Shown here piece by piece: positions 47,855 through 60,378 of a stretch of DNA of 64,000 nucleotides (positions within the stretch are counted from its first letter, which is position 1; each line of letters starts with the position of its first letter). Both the position numbers and the translations under genes were made by a program. The notes beneath the pieces are model-generated. The model made no database searches and had not been told where the DNA came from. It saw nothing but the letters and a program-made list of their open reading frames with translations. Source of the stretch: Eulemur rufifrons (taxonomy: Eukaryota; Chordata; Mammalia; Primates; Lemuridae); NCBI RefSeq assembly GCF_041146395.1, contig NC_090989.1, positions 239,682,843-239,746,842 of the forward strand. The letters are read 5' to 3'.

Positions 47855-49380
47855 TTTATCTTTTTTATTGATTTGTAAGATACAAATACATATTTATATA
47901 TGTTTGACATATTTGACAATTTGATAGTTGATATTCAATATAGAATACATATTCAAAGTCTAAATTTTTATGTTTTCATATGTGTATGTACCCATGAAAC
48001 CATCGCCACAATCAACATAGTGAACACACTCATCATCCCCAAAAGTCACCTCATGCTGCTTTGTAATCACTCCCTTCTCCACCTGCACCCCCCCCACCAC
48101 CACCACTCCCACCCCAGGCCACCACTTATCTGATTTATGTTAGCGTAGACTAAATTGCATTTTCTAGATTGTTATAGAAAAGGAATCATACTTTGAGGGG
48201 ATTTGGCTTTTGTCATTCAAAATAATTATTTTATGATTCATCCATATCGTAACATTTATCAATAGTGCAATTCTATTTATTATTTATTGTTGATTAGCAC
48301 TTCATTGTGCAGTCATACTACACTTTGTTTAATCGTCCACCTGTTGAGAGGCAGAATGGTCATTTTCAGTTTCTAGTTATTGCAAATAAGGCTGCTACAA
48401 AGATGTATGTATATTAGTCTTAATATACATACTTTAACTCAGTTAAACACCTAAAGAGTTTAACTTTAACTCAGTTAAACACCTAGCAGTGAAACAGCTG
48501 GATCATGTAGTAGGTGTATGTTTAACGTTTTAGGAAACAGCCAAACTGTTTTCCAAAGTGGTTGAACTATTTTACATTCCCGCCAGCAGTGTATGGAAAG
48601 TTCTAAGTTCTCCACTCACCAAAACTTGCTATAGCTGGCCTTTTTAATTGTAGATGTTTCTACTATGTGTATTGTGGTTTCACATTGTGGTTTTAATTTA
48701 TACTTTCCCTAGTAACCAATAGTGTTGTGCATCTTTTCATTTGCTTGTTTGGCATCCTGATTTCTTCTTTGGTCAAATGTCTGTTCAATTTTTTGGCCCT
48801 GTTTTTTTTTTTTAATTGAGTTGTTTTGTTTACTTATTGTCGAATTTTGAGAATTCCTTATCTATTTTAAATATAAATAATATTAGATATATGATTTCCA
48901 AATATTTTGCCCCAATCAGTGGCTACTTTTTCATTTTCTTAACAGTGTCTTTCAAAGAGTAGAATTTGATGTTGAAGTTCAACTTATTATTTTTTCTCTT
49001 TAATGGCTCATTCTTTAGGTTTTGTATTTAAGAAATCTTTGGCTATTCCAAGGTCAAAGATTTTTTCCCACATTTTCTTCTAGAATTTTTATGGTTTTAG
49101 GTTTTAAGTTAGGTCTATGGTTTAGTTTGAGTTGGTTTTTGTGTATGATGTGAGATATGTATTGAAGTTTGTTTTTATGCATGTGGATACCCAACAAACT
49201 GCCATTTGTTAAAAAGATTATTCTTTCTCCACTGAATTGCCTTTGCACCTTTGTGGAAAATCAGTTGTCCTTACATTTGTGGGTATATTTCTATATTCTC
49301 TATTCTGTGCCATTGATACGTTTGTCTCTTTACCCCAATACCACATTCTACCCAATGCCCTATAAATCATAAGGTTTTCA
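47855..49380 (-). mobile_element. L1M fragment (3' UTR and end of ORF2), antisense
   Basis: Starts with an L1M 3' UTR in reverse ('ccatcgccacaatcaacata', 'tcacctcatgctgctttgta') and passes into ORF2 ('ttttacattcccgccagcag', 'ggctattccaaggtcaaaga'). Minus-strand peptides such as [18 protein letters not shown] are L1 ORF2. A 23-bp direct repeat with period 32 occurs at 48431-48485. Inactive. Confidence 0.85.
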
Positions 49381-49555
49381 GTCTGGCTGGTGGAAACGGT
49401 TTCTGTTCCCTACCGTGTGTGTGCAGGGCACTGGTACACCTAATCCCTTCAAGTGGTTCTTCCCCTGCCTCAGGCAGTTCTTCCCATGCAGACCCTGAGC
49501 TGCACTCTCCTGCATACCCATGGGGGATCCTCTGCATATTTATAAAAAACACTCA

Positions 49556-49726
49556 TTTTTGTAAATGAAGTTTTATTGTAACCACCACACCCGTTCATTT
49601 ACCTACGTATTGTCTGTGGCTGCTTTCACACTTCAGCAGCAGAGTTGAGTACCTGTGACAGAGACCATATGGCCCCTAAAATATTTCCTATCTGGCCCTT
49701 TCCAGAAAATGTTTGCCAACCCCTGA
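49556..49726 (-). mobile_element. hAT-Charlie-type DNA transposon remnant, minus strand
   Basis: Reverse complement of the element at 1927 and 53625: 'gtaaatgaagttttattgta', 'gcagcagagttgagtacctg', 'atggcccctaaaatatttcc', 'tatctggccctttccagaaa' and 'atgtttgccaacccctg'. Confidence 0.75.
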
Positions 49727-50194
49727 TCTAGTCCCTCTGTCTTCTTATTAGAAAGGATGCTGAGGTCTATGAGGGTGATCACACATCCTGGGTTTCCTGG
49801 GATCACACTCTTTGCACTGTTATCACTGTGTCATTTATCTGTCACTGGGTTAGGCTTTCTCTAAGAGGCAAAAGACCAAAAAAATCTACAGGAGTAGAGA
49901 TTGTCCTCAGGAAGGTCATGAAAGGCAGAGACCTTTGATCACAAGGCCCTGGATTTCTGTCAAAATGCAGTGGCCTTGGGTGGCTCCCACAGTAAAATAC
50001 GCAATTATATGTGGCTTATGAAAAGCCGCTCAGCACCTTTTTTCAGCGTATCTTCTTTAGGCCCAGAGCCTGATCAGGTGTCTTTCACAATGTGTAAGTG
50101 GGCTTTGGCCCACCTGCTGGTTTAGGGACAACACACTCCTTTGAGAGTGAGCGTGCTGCAGTGTCCCTGTCATGGGGACTCCTCACAACATCTC

Positions 50195-50665
50195 TGCTGG
50201 AGGCGCGAGTCGTGCTAGTGCCACAGAGAGCCAAACGCCCGAGTCTTTCCTCATGCCTCGTGATTTACTGAGAGGAGGGAAATTTAGGTAATCACTCAAA
50301 CCTGAGGTTTCAGAGTAAAGTCTTTCCATGAAAGAAGTCATCGTGCCTGGCCCTTGTCCCCAGCGGGGGCTCAAGGGCACAGCCACCACGCAGAGCAGCT
50401 CTCAGCGGCACCCACACGCTCCCCTGGGCAGCAGGCCCATCCGATGCGGGGCCTGTTCGTGCAGCAGCTCTGCTTCTCCAAGCCCCCCGGCACTCGCAGG
50501 GCCAGGCAGTGAGGCGAGGCCCACGCGCTGCAGTCGGGCAGAGTTGCCCTGCTCGCTTGAGACAGGCAGCTGGCGCATTTTCTTCTCTGCTTGTGTCTCT
50601 GCTGACAATGGCAGAGCCCTGCTGGCATGTGCTGCTCTTCCAAGTGCTAAGAGCCGTGAGGCTCT
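50195..50665. other. CpG-enriched, GC-rich intronic patch
   Basis: By eye about two dozen CpG sites occur in roughly 470 bp, for example 'ggaggcgcgagtcgtg', 'ccatccgatgcggggcctg' and 'gaggcgaggcccacgcgctg', while the surrounding intron has very few. GC content is clearly raised. Open frames exist on both strands (122 codons plus, 141 codons minus), but neither resembles a known protein, and such frames are expected in GC-rich DNA. It may be a weak CpG island, a regulatory element or an old GC-rich insertion. Confidence 0.55.
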
Positions 50666-50944
50666 TGTCGACCCAAAATCTCATGCTAAAAGGTGAAAAA
50701 ATTATTTCTCCGATGCTAACATTAAGCCTGGGCAACTTCTATAAATAATATCACACTGGTGAGGGAACTGTGGCCGGAATATATATGACCCAGGTCTGGA
50801 GTCTAAAAGTGGAGCTCACAAACAGTGTTCACATGTAAACCCCTTAAAGTAGGAGGGTATATCAGAGAGCAATTAAATAAATATTAATATTCAAAGTTGA
50901 AATTGCTGATAAAGGGCCTAAGAAGGCAGTGTCTCAAAGATGGG

Positions 50945-51760
50945 TCCATTTACTCATTCAGCAAATACTTACTGAGTGCCTACTATGTTCCAAGCACTAA
51001 AAAGAGCCAGGAATACATAGTAAATAAGATAAATACAAACCTAGTCCTCATCCATTCATTCAAGAGAAATGTATTGAGCATTCATTGAGCACATATTTAC
51101 TATAAACCAGGCATTGTTCTAGATACTGAGGATACAGTAATAAACCAAACAGATCGACACACTTACTCCTATACAGTTTGATTCTAGTGGTGGCACTTAG
51201 AGTCTGGTGGGAAAGTAAGAGGAGCATGATGACAAGGGGACGAGCTGGGTGCTCTGGGGCATGTGACAGGACAGCTCCTCTGGTCTCAGCGTGGGCAAGG
51301 TTTCTCTCAGGAAAGGATGTTTGAGCGAGATTGGAAGACTGGGTAGAAGTCACCCAGGTGAGGAGAGAGGACAAACACTCCAGACGACGAGTGTTGTGGA
51401 GAGATTATGGAGAAAGAAAACAAAGCCTTTGAGGAAGCTTTACACATAGAACTAAGGAGTGTGGCCTCACCTGAGGCTGAAGGAGGAGCGTGGAGCCAAT
51501 TGCTAGCACTGACTCTATAAGCCAGGGTGAGACTTTTGCACTTTGCCCTAAGTGCCACACAAAGTCTTTGAACCGTTCAAAAGCAGGAGAGAGACATCAT
51601 CTGACTTGTGTTTTTCAAAGTTTATTCTGGCTGCTGTGTAGAGGATGGTCTCTAGGGGAAGAGACAAGATAGAGTACACTGTTTAGGAAGTTGTCACAGA
51701 ATTCCAAGTCACTGTGGATTACCATGGCTTAGACTGGAGAAGTGGAAAAAACGGAAAGAA
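50945..51760 (+). repeat. Ancient unnamed mammalian repeat, two start segments in tandem
   Basis: One start ('cttactgagtgcctactatg') is at about 50969 and another ('tattgagcattcattgagca') at about 51071. The second continues through 'tgaccaggcattgttctaga'-like text, 'agattggaagactgggtaga', 'acatcatctgacttgtgttt' and 'tattctggctgctgtgtaga', matching the block order at 25285. Confidence 0.55.
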
Positions 51761-52289
51761 GTGGAGGAACTCGGGGCTGTGTAGGTGTAGGTGGTAACAG
51801 TGACAGGGCTTGGTAAATAGATTAGTGTGAGAAGGGAATCGCCATCCGTAGAACCAACAGAGCTCAAAGGCGTCAGATTTTTTTTTAGGCTTTTCTCACT
51901 GAAACTCGTAGTTCCTGTGTGGTGATGACACATCCCAGACCACTCAAGCCAAGATGCTAGAATAAAATAGAGAACTACACAGGTGTGCAGCTGCAGAAAG
52001 TGTGGTTACAAGGAGAAGGATAGTCCAAAGCTTCTGTTGCTAAATTCTGGCTCATTTCCTTGACATACACCTGCCCAGCCTCTACTAGATGCTGGGTCCT
52101 GAGCCCCTCTCCCAGTTTTTGAGGAGCTCAGAAGTAACAGAAGAGACAGAAAAGTCACCAATGAGTGTGAGAAAAGCTCTACAGAGTTGCAGAGGAAGCC
52201 AAAGGGAACAGAGGAGGGGGGAGGACAGGACTCCTTTTTAACAGAGGAACTGCTCAAGCTCAGTCGCGATGGGTGAGTCGAAGTATTCC

Positions 52290-52815
52290 GAGCACTGATA
52301 CAATAGACATCCTTATTGAGTTCCTTTGATGTTCCAGGTGCCACTGAAGGCAACAGAGAACAAACAGACAAAAGTCCTTCCTCTCATGGAACTTGCATTG
52401 TCTTAGGGGAAATAGCAAACATAGAAAGTAGTAGTATGAGGGTGGTAAGTGCTATGGAGAAAAATAAAGCAGGATAAGAGGAATTGGGTGGTGCCTGTGT
52501 GGGAAGGAGGTTGCAATTGAAAATTAGGCCAGGGAGGGCTCACCAAGAAAGCAGTCCTTGAGCAAAGACGTGAACGTGAGCGATGGAGCCTTGCACATGT
52601 CTGCAGGAAGAGAATAGAGGAGCACCCCAGGCACAGGAAGAGCCAGGTGGAGTTCTTGAGGCAGGGATGTGCTTAGTGTGCTCCAGGAACAACAAAGAGG
52701 CCAGTGTGGCCAGGCTGGAGTACTGGGGGGAGTCCATGGGACGAGAGAAGATCAGAGGGGTAACAAGGCAGAGGGCAAACTGTGTCAGGCCTTGTAAATG
52801 GTGAAATTAAAACAA
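52290..52815 (+). repeat. Ancient unnamed mammalian repeat
   Basis: Runs from 'ccttattgagttcctttgat' through 'cttcctctcatggaacttgc', 'gtgctatggagaaaaataaa', 'gcaaagacgtgaacgtgagc', 'aacaacaaagaggccagtgt' to 'gtcaggccttgtaaatggtg'. Best-preserved copy of this family in the window. Confidence 0.6.
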
Positions 52816-53117
52816 CAGTGAGAGAAAAATCTATAAATGCCCAAATTTATAAACAGACTCAATATTGCATTAAGCATCCTGGGCTTTTCCAGGATTAGGT
52901 GAGGACAGGCAGAAGTGATTTCTTTTATTGGAAACCATGTGGCCGATTGAATGTTATATAGCCGACTCTAGTAAAACAGAGGCTTATCAGGCTGGCTCTA
53001 GTACAAGCCAATATTGCTGGTTTAATTTGACTCACATGTGTTGGGCACCTGCTCTGTCTACCTGGCCCTGAGCTTCTGCAGGCACGTGCCTGGCCATTTC
53101 CTTCATCTAGTAAGAGT

Positions 53118-53236
53118 GTCCCAATTGCACAACGGAGTCACCTGGGAAGTTTAACAATATATATTCCAACTGAGACCAATTAAGTCGGAATCTCTGGGGA
53201 TGGGGAAAGGCATCAGTACTTTTAATTGATTCTTAG
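53118..53236. mobile_element. hAT-Charlie (MER20-like) fragment
   Basis: Contains 'acggagtcacctgggaagtt', 'gaccaattaagtcggaatct' and 'ctggggatggggaaaggcat', similar in type to 24112-24262. Confidence 0.5.
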
Positions 53237-53624
53237 GGCTTGAATGGACCTTAAGTCACTCCCCCATGCCCTACGGCCCATGTAGAAGCTGGTATGGGAA
53301 ATGATATGTTTGGACATTTAGAATACTTTAGGCTGGCATTCAGTCAAGACTCTTTGCTATTCAGACCTAATCTGTATATCCATCCTTCCACCCTATTCCT
53401 GTCTCAGTGCCTCAATTTCAGTCTAACTTCTCCCTAGTACGTGCCATGGCCTTGAGCCTTCTGTGACTTCTTCCTTGCCTGGAATTCCCTCCCCAGCCCC
53501 ATTGTCTCTAGCTAAATCCTAAAGGTCTTCAAGGCACAGACCAAGCCTTCTGTGAGGCCTTCCTGGAGTGCCCCAGCGTGGAGTGATCCACTCTCCACTG
53601 ACTTCCTGCAGCACCTACTCTAGA

Positions 53625-53841
53625 CCAGAGTTGAGCAAACGTTTTCTGGAAAGGGCCAGATAGGATATATTTTAGGCCCTGTGGGCCATTAGTTCTCTGT
53701 TTCAGCCATTCAGCTTTGTAGTTGTAGAGTGACTGCAGTCATAGACTAACAAGTAAGTGAATGAATATGGCTGTGTTCTAATAAAACTTAATTTACAGAA
53801 ACAGGACTGGATTGGGCATTGCCATAGTTTGACAACCCCTT
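53625..53841 (+). mobile_element. hAT-Charlie-type DNA transposon remnant
   Basis: Full-length looking: 'gttgagcaaacgttttctgg', 'aaagggccagataggatata', 'ttttaggccctgtgggccat', 'gctgtgttctaataaaactt' and 'catagtttgacaacccct'. Its ends (cagagttgagcaaac and gtttgacaacccct) are imperfect inverted repeats. Confidence 0.8.
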
Positions 53842-55884
53842 CTCAAAGTCACTAATGTGATACTTAGCCTGCCCCCACCTTGTATTATTGGAGATATTTC
53901 ACATCTGTGTTGTCTCCCAGCTAGATTTTTGGTCCTAGAGAGAGAAGAAGCTACATAAATATTCTCAAGTGATCTACAGCAGGACTAGGTAGCTGGGCCT
54001 TAGCTTAGAAGACCTCTTGAGTCATTACCATCTCTTATTTCTATTCTACTTGCAGCTTTGTGATCTGTTCCACATACCTCCACCCTCACCCCACCCTGCA
54101 CACTTCCTGATTCTTCTGGTACAGACTGGGTCGGGCACTTCCTGAGGCCAGCTACCAGTGACAGTCAGTAGCACCCTAGGCCACAGCTTTGGGGAAGCCA
54201 TTGTTCATCATGACAATTTGGAAGACTAAGATCATCACTACTTCCTCACCAAAGATAGCTGTGGGAACAGCAAGTTGTGATGGGCAAAGGTTAGGCAAAA
54301 ATTACTCCACAATGGGGACCCACCCAGGAGGTGACACGGAAAGCGATACAAAGGAAAGGCGAGGTAACTAGCATGCTTCAGGAGAGGAAGAAGGAGTTTA
54401 CAGAGTCTCTTCAAAGAGACATGGGTTGGCATCTGTTTCCTCATTTCTACTGGAAGGCTGAGGTTTTATGTCACAAGGAAAATGCTTTTGATTTCCTAAA
54501 GCTTTGTCTACAAAGAGAATATGCTCTGCTATTAAGAAGAAAGGTCAGCGTTTTGTGGTTGTTTATGGCACATGGTTATACACTTTTGTGGGTTTTTTAA
54601 AATAAAATCCAAGTGGAGAATAGAGACCCCATAGGGACTGCAGAAAGCTCTATAGCACATATAGTATGAAACTAAATCAGTGTTGCCGAGGGCATTTATG
54701 AGGAAGCTGCAGGAAGGAGTACAGCGGTTCTCTGGACTGGAGTGCACGTCCATAAATATAAAAAGACACCAGAGCATAAGTGACACTTAAAATAGCTGGA
54801 CACAGAAGGCAAGGCAGTAAATCTCCCTGCCTAGCCACTGTTCCAAGCCATAGCAAGCATCCAGGCATAGGCTTATTTTAAGACTCCAGATAGGCAGGAA
54901 ATGGGAACCTTGAGAAAACTCACTCACACTTGCTCCTGCCCTTTCCTGGCACCAGGACACAATTCCCAGGCCCATGTGCCCTCCCCACCATGACTAACAG
55001 GAATGACATGAATGAGTTTCAAGTCCCTGAAATAGACAGGTATTGAAAATCCATCAGTGGGAAAACGAGGAACTCTACACTGTCCCCAATAAATCCTTCC
55101 TCAAGCCTAAAACGGCTCTTGAGAATATCCAGTCTTGTTCTGTGTCCCCTTGTGTTTGTGTGGTGCTAGAATGGCAGTTTTATGACAGTCCCAGAGCCCA
55201 GAAGCTGACTGTAGAAGAGGAGGCAGGATTATGGCCTAAGGCCTTGCTGTGATCTGTGAAAGGAGAGAGAGACCCTCCTGCCTCGGTTCTCAGCCAACTT
55301 TATAGAGAGGACAGGGCACCTCAATTAGAAGACCTGTTTGCAAACCCTCAGCATCTGGTTCCTTATATAAATAACACCCAGCTCACAGAGCTAATTCTAG
55401 TGAAGGTTCAGTGAGATGTCATATGCGATGTGCCCATTTTCGTGCTTGGAACAAAGTGGATGCTAAATAAATGTTAATTTTTTGCCTGTATCTCTTACTT
55501 GTTGAGAATCTACAAAGTCCATTCTATTCTTCACTGTGGTCTACCACAAGTTCTTCCTTAGATTGTAGGATGAGAATCTGATTGCCATTATGAGTGTAAA
55601 TTACTGACTGAAAAATCATTCAGGAGACAGGTGCCACATTGGAGGGTTCATTCCAAGTTCTGGGCAGGAGCAGAGATGCATGAGTGTGGCCCCTGACATC
55701 AAGGAACTTAGAAAAGATCAACACAGGAGCAATGGTGAGAAAGCAGTATAAATAGGTGAGAAAGAGGGGGCGGGGAAGAGAGTGCTAAACAACTGTTCTG
55801 TGAATTTATAATAAAAGATGAAGTTTTTAGTCCCATCCTGGAAATTCTATACCCATCTACCCATCTACCCCCCATGCTGTCTAT

Positions 55885-56130
55885 TGGGGTTGCAGGGCAT
55901 AGGGGTTGGGAGCAGGCCCTGGAGCCAGAATGCCTGGCTCTGCCACTTGCTAACAGTTGCATGACCTTGGGCAAATTATGCAAGTTCTCTCTGCCTTTCC
56001 CTGTGAAATGGAGGTAATACCTGCATGCACCTCCAGGGTTTTTGAAAGGAATAAATGAGGCAGTGCGTGTAAAGCACTGAGAAGGGCACCTTCACACACA
56101 GTTAATGTCAATCATTATTATTTCCTGTGC
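55885..56130 (+). repeat. MIR SINE, sense
   Basis: Nearly complete: 'ctggagccagaatgcctggc', 'tctgccacttgctaacagtt', 'gcatgaccttgggcaaatta', 'tgaaatggaggtaatacctg' and 'atgtcaatcattattattt'. Confidence 0.88.
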
Positions 56131-58957
56131 TCTCCACCCTACCCTCTTCTGTTGTGAGGAACCGGGAAACTTAAGAATGCCCTTGAGGGCCCAGTCCTGG
56201 GAGCAGAGATAAGGAAGGCAGATTCAGGCCTCAGTCAACCCACCTTTTCATTAACTTATTCATTGAATGCTATTCTTATCTCCTTATGTATTTGCTACTT
56301 AATTTAGCTTACTTTTTCATCGAGTTCCCTTTGGCAGTACCAGCCCATCTCAGATATGTTAAGTAAGAGAAAGGAAAGAGCTTTTTTGGCCACTGCTGAA
56401 CCCAAAGGGTGAAAAGAGCATAAACTTTGGAACAGGAGTTAAACCTTAATGAGTCTTCCTTTCTCTCAGTACAGTGGCTTGATAAACTGCCCCTTGGGAC
56501 CGATTTGAGAATCAAATAAGATTGAATATATAAAAACATTTTGTTAACCCTAAAGCACTCTGTAAAAGTTGTTGCCTTAGTCCTAGGGCTAGAAGCAAGG
56601 ATGGCCGCAAAGGTGGGATTTCTAGGACCCCGTGGAGGAGGAAAACTCTCAGGGAAGATTCTGGACCACTTGTGAAGGCCACCTTTCTAGTCAAGAGCAG
56701 TTTCCTTACTTGTTCTTTGCTACACACTGGAATATGGATTATATTGTTTCTTTAAGGGACCTGGGCAGGGGCAAGGGTGGGTGCTGACTGTCCCAGAGAG
56801 TGTTATTTATAAAATACAGGGACCTCACGGCATCTGAGTAGACTTCGTGGGGAAATGGGACTGCAGCACCACAATGAAGAAGGGATATGTTGGATTAGAC
56901 AGTACAAGAAAGGAACATAAGTAGGAATTAGACATCCTGCCATGAGAGACAGGAACGCCAAGCAAAGGGACAAGTTCCTGTTCTAAGTTTGATACTTGGC
57001 CTATGGAGTCCAGAAACCTGGATTCACTTGGGTTTTTTGCACAAATAGTTGACTAGTGGAATCAAAGCTCAGGCAGGATCTTGTCTTCAGTCGGTTACCT
57101 ATCACCACTGGTCAGGGGTTGTAAGCTTCCACCTTTGCATGTGCTGTATCCTGCCATGTTTTGAAAAAGTTTGGAAAGGTTGAGTTCGGCTAATGTTGTG
57201 GAAATCAAGTGAGTTTCATCTCTTACTATAATTAGCTGCTATTTTTTCTATCTTTTATGAAGCAGGAGAAATAATGCACAGCTTCTGCCTTATAGTGTAT
57301 TTTTGTACCCTGGACAAGAGTTGAAATCATCACCCCACCCACAGACACCTTAACTTCCTCTGCTTGTCACTTATGGGTATTGGCATTGATATTATAACCC
57401 AGGAGCCTCCTTAGACTTTAAGGCCCCCAGAGTTAAAAAGTGGCCCATTTAGTTGTACTTTGCTTTTGAAAGGAAAAATAACAGAGAAAAGGTATGCTTT
57501 TCTTTGGGGCATCAGTTTGAATATACTTTTTTATTTCAGAAAGGCACCTTCCAGGTACACAAGTAACTGGGAACACTGGTTGCCTGTGAAGAGAGGAACT
57601 AGGTAGTTGAGGGAAAGGGAAAAGGGTGTGAGGAAGAATTTTCACAGCATTCCCTTTTGGCACCTTTTAAATTTTGAACCAAGTCTATGTATTAGCTATT
57701 CACCAATAAATGAATAAAATCTGGATTGGAAACTTAGTTCAGTTCCACAAATATCTCTTGCACATCTGTGTGCCAAGAATTCTGTGATATCTTGACCATC
57801 ACAGAGCTTACAGACTGGATCTCCCATTCCACAGAGCCTCAGCAACACAGGGCGTGGAAAAACACCATCCCTTTGCTGGTAGAAAGGAGGCCAGGAAGAG
57901 CAAGCCAGAATCACACTTTGGCACCATTGTAATTCCAGTATGGAACACACTGGTATAGTTGGGTTTTATTTTTCATAAATATTTTCATGAGCATGCTAGG
58001 AGAGACATTTTGCCAGGACATCCCCATACTAGAGTTGTGAGTAACATTCCTGAAAATAGAAAAAGATTTTCACTCTTTGAAAAACTGTACAGTTTAAAAA
58101 GGTTTTGTTGACCATCTGCTGTTCCCTACCCACTCTAGCCTATCAACCAAATCTTACAAAGCAGATCAGGCCAGAGGTAGGATAGGGCAAAGGAAAAAAT
58201 TATGACAATAATAATTGTATTCCTGTTCTAGAAACATAACCCAGTAATATGTCTATATCTATTTAAGAGTTCATACCCTTTTATCCTTCACCTTCAATAC
58301 TTTAGGTATGTATTATACAAAGATAAGTTTAACTCCAAAAAATCATTCTATCAAGAAGCTTTTTATATGAAAATCCATTATGATTATGGAATTCTTCATT
58401 TCTCTGTTGGCAGTGCCTGCTCAGAAATAATGAGCTCCCTGTACGTTTTGTTGCCAAGGAGATAAGACCAAAAATTCATTCAAGGCCCTTTCTGGAACCT
58501 GGCAGGGACATTGTGTATAATGTGTGACTCTTTGAAGTGGTATCAAGAGAGATAAACCAGCACAAGCCTGGCGTCTGTTGTCCTGCCAGCTTCCTGAGCC
58601 CAGAAAAAGAATTTAGGCCCAGAAGAAAATGACCATGGCATTCGTATATGCACAGTAAAGACTGTCTCCTCTTAATTCTTTTCCTTGTAATCCTGTTGTT
58701 CTCTGCCTTAATGAGCTTTCCTGGGATCTCAGATCTTTGCTCAAAGCCATGGTTCAAAGACTGGCTCATGATACTTAGTTCATAAAATGCATATCAGGGA
58801 GATAGAGAAGGCCACAAGATTTCACTGCAGAGCTTCTGCTAAACATGCTGAAATAATGCCGAAATGGTATGATTGCAGAGAGAAAGAATATTATAAGTTA
58901 AATTGGAGAGAAAATAAAGTAAAACAAGGTTTCTGTTAAGCAGTCATAGCAGAGTTG

Positions 58958-58976
58958 TTTTTTTTTTTTTTTTTTT
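58958..58976. repeat. Poly-T tract of 19 nt
   Basis: Uninterrupted T run. It may be the tail of a short antisense retrocopy extending to the right, but I recognise no source sequence. Confidence 0.9.
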
Positions 58977-59559
58977 AGCACCAGAACATGTTTTATATAA
59001 AACTTGATTTGATTAGGAAATGGTGGTTTTTTTTGGTTTATCTAGAATATAAGTATTGCTTAGTCAGGCAATTATAATTTGGCTGATTAAACTTAATTCT
59101 AAGGAACTTTTAGTTTTATGATTGATGGAGCAGTCAGATGATAAACTAGGTTTTGCCAAGTTTTACGAAGGCCTTTTTAAAATTTGAGAAGAAATCATCA
59201 GCACTCCAGTAAAAGTCACTATGTGACTGACTTTAGGTTGTCTGTAGTATTTAATGGATAGAAAAATTCTTATTTTCAGAGCAGAAGCTGGTTGGAAAAA
59301 GGAGGGAAAATTGTTCAAATATTGTGGAACATGTGTGAAATGGAACTCTAACAACCCGATTTTTTGAGCTATCAGCAATTTTACTTTGGGTGCTCATGTT
59401 TATTAATATCCCAGTCCTCCAAATCCTAAGGTCTTGGCAGCTAGAGCCAGCTTTTCTCTCTCCCTTCACATTTGGTATAAGAATTTCTCGATTTGGTGTA
59501 AGAATTTCTTTCTTCTTTAACATATTTGTATTGTGAAGTAATCTCAATCTTATAAAAGA

Positions 59560-60023
59560 AATGGAAATACAATACAAAGAACTTTTTCTACCTGATCCAT
59601 TTGAGAGTAAGTTTCTGACCTATTATCATACCCCATCACCCAGTGTATATTTCTTCAAGGTTTGTCAATTGTCCCAATAATGTCTTCAATGGCAGAAGAA
59701 TTCAATCCCAAATCACATGTGCATTTGGTTGTCATGTCTCTTAAGTCTTCGTCAGTCTGGAACAGTTCCTCAGGCTTTTCTTGATTTTTTTTTATGAACT
59801 TGACACTTTTGAAGATCATAGGCCTTTTATTGTGAAATATGTCCCTCCACTTGAATGTGTCTGATGTTTCCACATGAGTAGATGAATCTCTGTTGTGCAT
59901 CTTTGCAAAAAACATCACAAGTGCTGCTGGGCTCTCTTCACACCCAGCACTTGATCATGATCTCCATTGTACCATTACTGCTGGTGTTAATTACAATCAC
60001 TTGTTTACAGTGGTATTTTCTTT
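59560..60023 (-). mobile_element. Ancient L1M 3' region, antisense, host of a younger L1
   Basis: Reads 'caattgtcccaataatgtct', 'ttggttgtcatgtctcttaa', 'tctggaacagttcctcaggc', 'cacatgagtagatgaatctc' and 'ttaattacaatcacttgttt', the reverse complement of a common L1M 3' UTR. The young L1 beginning at 60026 interrupts it. Confidence 0.7.
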
Positions 60024-60299
60024 GGTTTTTTTTTTTTTTTTTTTCAATTTAATTTTACAGAATCAAAGAGTCTAACAGTATATCTTGTTAGATACAGTAT
60101 GTCCTCATAATGTATACATTATTTCTTGTACAATGATATGAAATAATATGGGAAATATTCATGATAAATTATTAAGTGAACAGTGCAAGTTAAAAACAAT
60201 AGTTTCATATTTTTTTCCCCACCCCTCCTTTCCCGAGTCAGCACCTTCAAGTGTAACCACTCCCCAAACGGTGCGCAATGCACTCATTGTGTAGGCATA

Positions 60300-60324
60300 C
60301 CCCCCATCCCCTCCCCCACCCCCC
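60300..60324 (-). other. G-quadruplex-capable tract in L1 3' UTR
   Basis: On the L1 sense strand there are G runs of 6, 5, 4 and 6 separated by one or two bases. A G-rich polypurine tract is a known feature of L1 3' UTRs. Confidence 0.8.
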
Positions 60325-60378
60325 ACCTCAGTCTGATGTCCAATTGGTGTCATTCCCAGATTTGTATTTAGGTGATGA

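Noticed and set aside
50310..50735. Overlapping open frames on both strands (122 and 141 codons) as genes
   Set aside because: Long frames on both strands are expected in a GC-rich, CpG-rich patch. The peptides are low in information and match nothing known. Kept only as a CpG-rich patch.
43564..60000. Search for the next ADAMTSL3 exon (first cysteine of the third Ig domain)
   Set aside because: No acceptor followed by the expected split glycine and cysteine-proline start was found by eye; it probably lies beyond the window.
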